In this document: positions 57,579 to 64,000 of the stretch, piece after piece
How the letters are laid out: each line of letters starts with the position of its first letter
How positions within the stretch are numbered: position 1 is the stretch's first letter
DNA from: an uncultured Bacteroidota bacterium
Lineage (GTDB): Bacteria > Bacteroidota > Bacteroidia > Flavobacteriales > Flavobacteriaceae
Direction of reading: 5' to 3'
Length of the DNA stretch: 64,000 nucleotides
NCBI GenBank assembly: GCA_902581145.1
Contig: CACHNE010000004.1
Coordinates: 33,867-97,866 of the forward strand
Notes under the pieces: generated by a model
Database searches by the model: none
Told to the model about the DNA's origin: nothing
The model's input: only the letters and a program-made list of their open reading frames with translations
Position numbers and translations under genes: made by a program

Positions 57579-59230
57579 TTTACATAATCGAACGAAGCAA
57601 AATCCTGATTTTTTTTTCCATTTCCTGTTGCATAAAGTCCAAGATGGGCGCCCGTATAACCATTACTTTTAAGGTGTGAACCCTCTAGACTAGTAAACAA
57701 TTTAAAATGCATTCCTTTTAATGAATAATATAGTTTGTAAACATCTTTGTCTGCGATTACTTTAAATTTTATATTGCCTTTGTACTGTTTCAATTCATCT
57801 TTAATTAACTCTAATATTTCACCATTTTTCACAACATAGACTTGAAGGTGGTGTTTATCACCTTTTTTTATTATCGTAAAGTTTATATAATTATCATCTT
57901 TTTGAAAAAAACTAATCCCTGCTTCAGAATCACTTGAATTTGGTTGAAAATACATTTGAGTTAAATATTCAAAATCTGATTCAGTTTGCTTAAAACCTAA
58001 CAGCGCAGCTCTTCCTCTCTCCTTTATTTGATTTGGATGACAAAATAAGTTTAAACGATTTTCTTCTGTATTAATTTTGTAAACATCTTCAATTGGATAC
58101 CTTCTAAAGTTCCAGTTTTTATTAAGTTCAGTTGAGTCAAAATTATCTACAAAATGTGCTGCTTTATTTTGAACTGAGTTATTAAATACAACATCGTTTA
58201 GGATTTCCACTCTCCCAGTTTTAGGAGCTACAACAGGCCATAAATGTTTGGTTTCTTTCCATTCAAAAGGCTCTCTTTCCCATGTTAGAGGAACAAGAAA
58301 AGTTTCCCTACCCATATTTGAACCTCTTTCAATTTGATTTCTAATCCCCAATAATACCATATAATTTCTTCCATCGTCTAATTCCAAAATATCTCCATGA
58401 CCAGTACTATTTACCCAGTTATCATATGATAGGTGTCTTGATGTGATTATAGGATTTCTAGGGTTTGATATATATGGTCCTTCTATATTATCGCTTAATG
58501 CTACCATAACAGCATGATTAAAACTAGTACCACCTTCAGCAATGATTAAATAATAACGTCCATCCTTTTTATACATATGAGGACCTTCGGCCCAGACACC
58601 TCCGCATGCGCCTCTCCAAAGAAGATGTTTTTTACCGATTAATTTAAATTCGTTTATGTCTAATTCTTGAAGCCAAATTTCTCCTTCGCCGTCAAAATTT
58701 GGATTTTCCGGCATTTGATTACCTACATACCACACCCTTCCATCATCGTCAAAAAATAAATCAGGATCTATTCCTGGAGCACCCTGAATGTGAAATGGAT
58801 CTGACCATGGACCAGCTGGATTTTCAGCCATAATTATAAAATTTACCATGTCAGCTTTTCCCTTCTTTTCATCGTAATATACATTAGTTGTAATTATATA
58901 ATAAATTCCATCTTTATGCCTTATTGTAGGTGCATGAATTCCCCCGTTAGATTGGACATCGATTAGATTTACAGTTGAATTGACCTGAGATTTTCTGTGT
59001 AGTCCATAACCAATTAATTCCCAATTAATTAAATCTTTACTTTTATGAATGGGTAACCCGGGAAAGTATTCAAATGATGAATTAACTATATAGTAGGTAT
59101 CTCCAACTTTACAGATTGATGGATCTGGATAGCCACCAGGAATTATTGGATTAGAAAACTTTTCCTGAGCATTTGTAGAAAAAGAAAAAAATAAAAATAT
59201 TAACAAATATTTTATATAATTACGATTCAT
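57557..59230 (-). CDS. GH43-family glycoside hydrolase (xylosidase/arabinofuranosidase-like)
   Basis: 557 residues with a signal peptide (STNAQ). Five-bladed propeller with the three acidic residues in GGYPDPS (D36), GIDPDLFFDDDG (near 158) and WAEGPHMYK (near 213), followed by a beta-sandwich C-terminal domain (about 360-557). The arrangement fits GH43 beta-xylosidases, alpha-arabinofuranosidases or galactosidases; specificity is not readable. The nearby GH53 suggests galactan or arabinogalactan side chains. Confidence 0.9.
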   Translation of the reverse strand: MNRNYIKYLLIFLFFSFSTNAQEKFSNPIIPGGYPDPSICKVGDTYYIVNSSFEYFPGLPIHKSKDLINWELIGYGLHRKSQVNSTVNLIDVQSNGGIHAPTIRHKDGIYYIITTNVYYDEKKGKADMVNFIIMAENPAGPWSDPFHIQGAPGIDPDLFFDDDGRVWYVGNQMPENPNFDGEGEIWLQELDINEFKLIGKKHLLWRGACGGVWAEGPHMYKKDGRYYLIIAEGGTSFNHAVMVALSDNIEGPYISNPRNPIITSRHLSYDNWVNSTGHGDILELDDGRNYMVLLGIRNQIERGSNMGRETFLVPLTWEREPFEWKETKHLWPVVAPKTGRVEILNDVVFNNSVQNKAAHFVDNFDSTELNKNWNFRRYPIEDVYKINTEENRLNLFCHPNQIKERGRAALLGFKQTESDFEYLTQMYFQPNSSDSEAGISFFQKDDNYINFTIIKKGDKHHLQVYVVKNGEILELIKDELKQYKGNIKFKVIADKDVYKLYYSLKGMHFKLFTSLEGSHLKSNGYTGAHLGLYATGNGKKNQDFASFDYVNYLIKKK

Positions 59231-59271
59231 TAAAAGTTAATTTTAATTTCTAATTTACAATAAAAAATAAT

Positions 59272-59946
59272 ATGGATGTCTTAATTACAGGAACCACCGG
59301 AATGGTTGGAAAATCAGTCCTTCAAGAATGTATAAATGATAAAAGGATAAAAAATATATATTTAATAAATCGACTTCCTGTAAATCTAAAAAGTCCTAAA
59401 ATTTCTGAATTTATTATTTCAGATTTTTTAAAAGTTGGTGAAGTAAAAAAGAACATAAAAAATTGTGATGCATGTTTCCACTGTATGGGTATAACTTCAT
59501 TTGGTCAGAACTCTGAATATTATTATCGTGTAACTTATGAGATGACAAAGGCGATTACTGATTTAGTATACAGCATTAATTCAAATTCAATTATGACTTA
59601 TGTTTCTGGTGAAGGAACAAGTACTAAAGAAAACAGTAAAATACCTTGGGCAAATGTAAAAGGAAAAGCAGAAAACTATATTTTAAATAGAGGGCTTAAA
59701 GATGCTTATATGATTAGACTTGGGCTTTTAATTCCTGGAGATGGCATTAGGGCTAAAACAAAATTATATGATTTGTTTTATACATTAATGAGGCCCTTCT
59801 ATCCACTAATGAAATTATTCCCAACGATTACCACTAGTAGCAAATTAGGTCTAGCAATGATTAATTCTTTCTACTATCCTGTTTCTGACAAATATCTGGA
59901 TAACAGAAAAATTAATAGACTTTCTAAAATACATTTAACAAAATGA
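59272..59946 (+). CDS. Atypical SDR NAD(P)-binding protein
   Basis: 224 residues. N-terminal VLITGTTGMVGKSVLQEC Rossmann motif, CMGITSFGQNSEYYYRVTYE and MIRLGLLIPGDG, the pattern of NAD(P)-binding, epimerase-like or quinone-oxidoreductase-like proteins. The classical YxxxK pair is not evident. The substrate is unknown. It precedes the GH53 gene by 13 bases on the same strand, so the two may be co-transcribed. Confidence 0.8.
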   Translation: MDVLITGTTGMVGKSVLQECINDKRIKNIYLINRLPVNLKSPKISEFIISDFLKVGEVKKNIKNCDACFHCMGITSFGQNSEYYYRVTYEMTKAITDLVYSINSNSIMTYVSGEGTSTKENSKIPWANVKGKAENYILNRGLKDAYMIRLGLLIPGDGIRAKTKLYDLFYTLMRPFYPLMKLFPTITTSSKLGLAMINSFYYPVSDKYLDNRKINRLSKIHLTK

Positions 59947-59959
59947 TAATAAAATATAA

Positions 59960-61036
59960 GTGAAGAAAATTAAGTTCATATGCTTATTTATGATGACTTT
60001 TGCTTGTCAATCAAATTCAGAAATTTCTGATCATTGGGGAGGGCAATCCCCAGATTTAATTTCTGCTGTAGATATTTCATATTTTCCTATAATTGCTGAA
60101 TCAAACCCATTATTTTATAATTCTCAGGGTGATCAAGTAGAGTTTCTTAACTCGTTGATAAACAATGGTGTTAATACAATTCGATTGAGATTGTGGGTGA
60201 ATCCAACTGACGATGTATCCTCATTGCAAGGGGTTAAAGAGTTTTCAGCATTACTAAAATCACTAGGATTTAGAATTTGGATAACTCCTCATTTTTCTGA
60301 AACATGGGCGCATCCGGGACAGCAGATTTTACCGTCTGAATGGGAATCTCTAAATTTTGACGAATTAAAGCTAGAGCTATATTCTCACATTAGTGAAATA
60401 ATGACAGAAATTGAACCTGAATACATTCAGATTGGGAATGAAATAAATACCGGTATTTTATTTCCACATGGTGATATTGTAAATAATCCAAATCAATTTT
60501 TAGAGCTAATCAATCAAGGGGTAAGTGCTGTAAGAAGTTTATCGTCAACAACTAAAATAATATTGCATTTTGCTGGATACGAAGCTTCCCAATGGTTTTA
60601 TAACTTAGTTGATGAAGTTGATTATGATGTTATTGGGATTTCATATTATCCCAAATGGCATGGAAAGTCACTGCAGGAATTGGAGGGCCAATTATCAAGT
60701 CTTTCTGAAAACTTTGGTAAAGAAATTTTAATTGCTGAAACTGCTTACCCATTTACATTAGGGTGGAATGATTGGACTAATAATATTGTAGGGCTAGACG
60801 AACATCTAATATTACCAGACTACCCAGCAAATCCTGAGGGACAAAGAAATTTTATAAGAGATTTGAAAACAGTTGTCTTGGGGATAAGTGGTGGTATTGG
60901 TTTTTGCTACTGGGGTGCAGAATTAATTGCCTGGGATGGAGAAAACTCTGAGAACGGTTCAGTTTGGGAGAATCAAGCGCTATATGATTTCAACAATATT
61001 GAATTACCAGTACTACAGGAATTCACATTTAATTAG
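59960..61036 (+). CDS. GH53 endo-beta-1,4-galactanase, lipoprotein
   Basis: 358 residues. Lipobox TFAC (C16). TIM-barrel hallmarks: SAVDISYFP, NTIRLRLWVNP, the acid/base glutamate E161 in IQIGNEINTG and the nucleophile E260 in ILIAETAYPF. It cleaves beta-1,4-galactan, as found in pectin or arabinogalactan side chains. The start is GTG. It overlaps the convergent sorting-domain gene by 4 bases. Confidence 0.93.
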   Translation: MKKIKFICLFMMTFACQSNSEISDHWGGQSPDLISAVDISYFPIIAESNPLFYNSQGDQVEFLNSLINNGVNTIRLRLWVNPTDDVSSLQGVKEFSALLKSLGFRIWITPHFSETWAHPGQQILPSEWESLNFDELKLELYSHISEIMTEIEPEYIQIGNEINTGILFPHGDIVNNPNQFLELINQGVSAVRSLSSTTKIILHFAGYEASQWFYNLVDEVDYDVIGISYYPKWHGKSLQELEGQLSSLSENFGKEILIAETAYPFTLGWNDWTNNIVGLDEHLILPDYPANPEGQRNFIRDLKTVVLGISGGIGFCYWGAELIAWDGENSENGSVWENQALYDFNNIELPVLQEFTFN

Positions 61037-64000
61037 TTTTTTACCAATCTAAATACAACCCTTTTATTTTCGGTAACTATAGTTAAAAAATAAACACCTG
61101 GACTTTCTTTGACATTAAAATTAAAAACTCTTCCTTGATTATATGATTGTTCAATTATTTTTCTGCCAAGAATATCGTTTAATTGTATTATAACATTATT
61201 ATAGTTTTTTCGTAGATCAATTGAAACATTACCATTGGTTGGGTTTGGATATATGATTGGGTTTTCTGGAAAAGTATTTTCAATTATTCCTAACGAAGAT
61301 TCCACAATAACCACAGAATAATCTTCAGTCTCGCCATATGTAGTTTCAACACAAGCATCAACTGGCACATCTTGAGCCCAATTTGCTTTTGCCCTCATAA
61401 TATGTTGGCCGAGAACTGCGTCTTCAGGAATTGTAAAACTTATTGTTTCCGTATAAACACCACCTGCAACTCCTGGAGCAATAATATAATTATTGACAAC
61501 AACCTCGTCCTCAGTAAAATCAAGATCATCATTATAATCAATCCATACTTTTATGTATTGATCACCGTATCCAGTCGTTACTGTTAATTCATAATCATTT
61601 CCTTGTTCAAGATCGGTTGTTAACGAAGTGAAATCTCCATAACCTTCACATCCAGAACTGTTATCTATGTCTTGTAATTGAAACAATTGAAAACCGTCAT
61701 TATAGTCACAGTTCATTGACGGAGTACACAAGACATTCTCTCTAATTTCATACATAAACTTGTATGTTTCAGAAAGCAACCCATTTGATGACTCAGCGTA
61801 TACTTTAAAAAATACTTTTGTGCCAGCTTCAAAATTAGGAATAGCAGAATCTGATACCCATATATTATCAGATGAATTAGACATTTGTATTATTTCTGAA
61901 CTGGATTCTGTGACCCATTCAACATACACATTATTTAAGTCCCCATCGTAATCTATAGTTGATGTGACAAATTGATCTATCCCTTCTTTAGGCTGAGTAT
62001 CGGTAGGCTGATTAGAAATACTTGTTGTTTTAATTGACGGATGATTTTCTCTGCCAGCTAAGGAATATTCCCAAACACCTCTTCCCCAAGTAGTACCCCT
62101 TAGAGTATTAGACCCATAAACAACTTCAAGTTCCATAACAGTTGTATTTGGTAAATTTTCGTTATATAATTCCCACGAATCTTCCCACATGGTTTTTTTA
62201 TAAACTCCTATTTCTGCACCTAAATAAATTGTTGAGTTCTCACTGTGATCAATCACTACAGTTCTTATTGGCATGTTACCCAAATTATGTGTTATATTTT
62301 GCCAAGTGCTACCTTGATTATTTGATAAGTAAACTTTTTGATTATTATTTCCATAAGTACCGTAGGTAACTATTATTGTACTGTCGTCGTTAGGATCAAA
62401 AGCAATATCAGTTATAAATTGATTTGGTAGAAATTGGGAAACCTCATTGAATGTCATACCCCCGTCATAGGAAATTTTTAATCTATTGTAATTAGAAATT
62501 GCTATTGCGCTTGAGTTTTCAGCAATTGCGGCGTTTTGAATATTACCGGCAAAAAAACTATTACCTAGAGTATTCCAAGTTGAACCAAAATCATCACTCC
62601 TATATAAAATATTAGTCATTGTATAAATACTCATTTGATCGTTTGGATCATACATTAATGGCGTTACCCAGTCTCCGTTAAAATTTTCAGGATTTACCCC
62701 ATCCTGATTATAACCACCATCTTTTGTTCTTCGTTTACCTCCAAATTGAACACTTCCTATCATCCAATCATCATTTAAAGGATGAATAATACCTTCCATA
62801 CCGTCAGCACCATAAAATTCTATCCAATTATTTTCATTCTTTATACTTGTTCCATTATCCTGGGACCCAGTAATCGTTCGAAAATAATTTGACTGACTAG
62901 CGCCTAAACAATAGTTTTCTCTTATTGATTGTCCTTCAAAAAATTCCCATGTAAATCCATTATCATTACTCCTGGCTAGTAATCCATCGGTATTAACCCA
63001 AAATACCCCATTATAACTTCGTGATCCACGAATATCAGCATGAACATATTGACCTGTAGTATTATAATTTGCGTTTCCAGTTGACCAATAAGTTACTTGA
63101 TTCCAGGTTTGTCCACCATCGTTACTCATATGCGTATCTATATCACCAAAAAGCATATAATTTGGGTCAGTGTCACTAACCGCAAAAGCACCGTAATTTG
63201 CAAGATTTGGATTCCCTGCTAAAGTAAAACTCTGACCTAAATCTTCCGACTTCCAAACACCATCACTTGAGCCTATAAATACACAATTTTCACAGGCTGC
63301 AGAAATCGATAATTGTATGTTACTATTATTTCCCGGGATGGTTCCAGATTGAACAAAATTTTGACCAGCATCATTTGAAATATATATTTTTGAGTCATTA
63401 TTAAATGTAGATGCATAAATAATATTTTCATCGGTTGGATGAAACTCAATGTAGTCATAATCCTGATTATATTCCCAAGAATTATTTCCAGCTGGAATGA
63501 AAGAAAAAGATTCAAAATTGTTGGTTGATCTGAATAGACCTTCACTTGTGCCTGCAAAAACTAGATTTGGAATTGTAGGGTGATACATTATCTTATAAAT
63601 CCTATTATTAGTTCCAAGGCCACCCCAATTTAAATTGTCTGGATTAAAGTTTGTAATTGACCAAGTATCTCCACCGTCAAGTGATTCATAAATCCCGTGC
63701 GTTGTTCCATTATAAGAATTTCGAACATTGATTAGAACCCTGTTTGGATTTTCAGGTGATACTGCAATAGTGTTTACACCAGATGCATATAAAAAGTCTG
63801 TTGTATTTTCCCAAGTTTCTCCACCATCTAAAGTCTTCCAAAAACCTCCACTTCTAGATCCTAAAAAAATTCTATTTTCATTATTCAAGTCAGTGTAAAA
63901 TGATTCAATCCTTCCTAAACCTACAGCATAATGGCCTGTAACCTCTTCAATATAATATGGCCCTAATTCTTCCCAGCCATTTTCAAAATCAGATTTATTT
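61033..64000 (-). CDS. Secreted Asp-box (sortilin-like) repeat protein with T9SS sorting domain, 5' end beyond window
   Basis: The frame is open to the right edge: 988 residues are visible and the true start lies outside. Asp-box/VPS10-like repeats (SGGFWKTLDGGETW, LFRSTNNFESF, GVWKSEDLGQSF, ILYRSDDFGSTW) fill the first 600 residues. A GEVED-type domain (ending GETEDYSVVIVE) and a type A C-terminal sorting domain (starting PIIYPNPTNGNVSIDL) follow. Such proteins are exported by the type IX system and are often adhesins or surface enzymes of unknown substrate. It may act with the PorZ-like protein encoded at the other end of the window. Confidence 0.88.
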   Translation of the reverse strand, partial: NKSDFENGWEELGPYYIEEVTGHYAVGLGRIESFYTDLNNENRIFLGSRSGGFWKTLDGGETWENTTDFLYASGVNTIAVSPENPNRVLINVRNSYNGTTHGIYESLDGGDTWSITNFNPDNLNWGGLGTNNRIYKIMYHPTIPNLVFAGTSEGLFRSTNNFESFSFIPAGNNSWEYNQDYDYIEFHPTDENIIYASTFNNDSKIYISNDAGQNFVQSGTIPGNNSNIQLSISAACENCVFIGSSDGVWKSEDLGQSFTLAGNPNLANYGAFAVSDTDPNYMLFGDIDTHMSNDGGQTWNQVTYWSTGNANYNTTGQYVHADIRGSRSYNGVFWVNTDGLLARSNDNGFTWEFFEGQSIRENYCLGASQSNYFRTITGSQDNGTSIKNENNWIEFYGADGMEGIIHPLNDDWMIGSVQFGGKRRTKDGGYNQDGVNPENFNGDWVTPLMYDPNDQMSIYTMTNILYRSDDFGSTWNTLGNSFFAGNIQNAAIAENSSAIAISNYNRLKISYDGGMTFNEVSQFLPNQFITDIAFDPNDDSTIIVTYGTYGNNNQKVYLSNNQGSTWQNITHNLGNMPIRTVVIDHSENSTIYLGAEIGVYKKTMWEDSWELYNENLPNTTVMELEVVYGSNTLRGTTWGRGVWEYSLAGRENHPSIKTTSISNQPTDTQPKEGIDQFVTSTIDYDGDLNNVYVEWVTESSSEIIQMSNSSDNIWVSDSAIPNFEAGTKVFFKVYAESSNGLLSETYKFMYEIRENVLCTPSMNCDYNDGFQLFQLQDIDNSSGCEGYGDFTSLTTDLEQGNDYELTVTTGYGDQYIKVWIDYNDDLDFTEDEVVVNNYIIAPGVAGGVYTETISFTIPEDAVLGQHIMRAKANWAQDVPVDACVETTYGETEDYSVVIVESSLGIIENTFPENPIIYPNPTNGNVSIDLRKNYNNVIIQLNDILGRKIIEQSYNQGRVFNFNVKESPGVYFLTIVTENKRVVFRLVKN

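Overview
The window reads as chromosomal DNA of a marine-type member of the Flavobacteriia (Bacteroidota). It is very AT-rich and gene-dense. It has Bacteroidota-style promoters (a -7 box TAnnTTTG), a PorZ-like protein and a Por/type IX secretion sorting domain, a CarboxypepD-plug TonB-dependent receptor, a Bat operon, an IPExxxVDY-family gene and lipoprotein glycoside hydrolases. The species cannot be named from sequence alone. No rRNA, tRNA, CRISPR array or insertion sequence was seen, and no gene-free gap exceeds about 190 bases.

Layout. 1-8.3 kb (minus strand): the start of recX, a TonB receptor, recO and porZ, nearly contiguous; then gdhA and a cystathionine gamma-synthase-type gene. 8.3-12.2 kb (plus): an EamA transporter, then the overlapping run yicC-gmk-nadD-gpsA. 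12.2-14.2 kb: pheS with a small conserved upstream gene, divergent from cvpA. 14.2-23.5 kb (minus): a nine-gene Bat operon (MoxR ATPase, DUF58, a large BatD-like membrane protein, BatA, BatB, BatC with a 45-bp tandem repeat, BatD, BatE, NTF2-like protein). 23.7-31.2 kb: SDR, ALDH7-type aldehyde dehydrogenase, isoaspartyl peptidase, and the run acpP-fabF-rnc-IPExxxVDY-pyk. 31.2-35.9 kb: purN, rnhA, a PfkB kinase, an enlarged PurF-like amidotransferase, and superoxide dismutase. 36-43.4 kb: an AddA/RecB-like helicase-nuclease and an AddB-like nuclease with an OmpA/TSP3 porin gene between them. 43.5-44.9 kb: a tyrosine-recombinase-like protein that appears to have lost its catalytic residues.

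44.8-64 kb is a carbohydrate-degradation region without SusC/SusD. It holds a GH2 beta-mannosidase and two tandem GH92 alpha-mannosidases (together they suggest mannose-rich N-glycan or mannan trimming), then a GH43 enzyme, a GH53 endo-galactanase and a very large secreted Asp-box protein with a C-terminal sorting signal that runs off the right edge. Interspersed are DUF3078, BI-1, a small beta-barrel, DoxX, SixA, an unrecognised secreted 250-residue protein, and a membrane metal-dependent hydrolase gene broken by a one-base frameshift in a T6 tract.

The strongest leads for something new are the catalytically dead recombinase homologue with its own promoter and a nearby palindrome, the frameshifted hydrolase, the unrecognised secreted protein, and the composition of the extended Bat operon. 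Most of the window is otherwise ordinary, well-conserved flavobacterial housekeeping. Convergent genes here typically abut or overlap at their 3' ends without terminators, which fits a streamlined genome.
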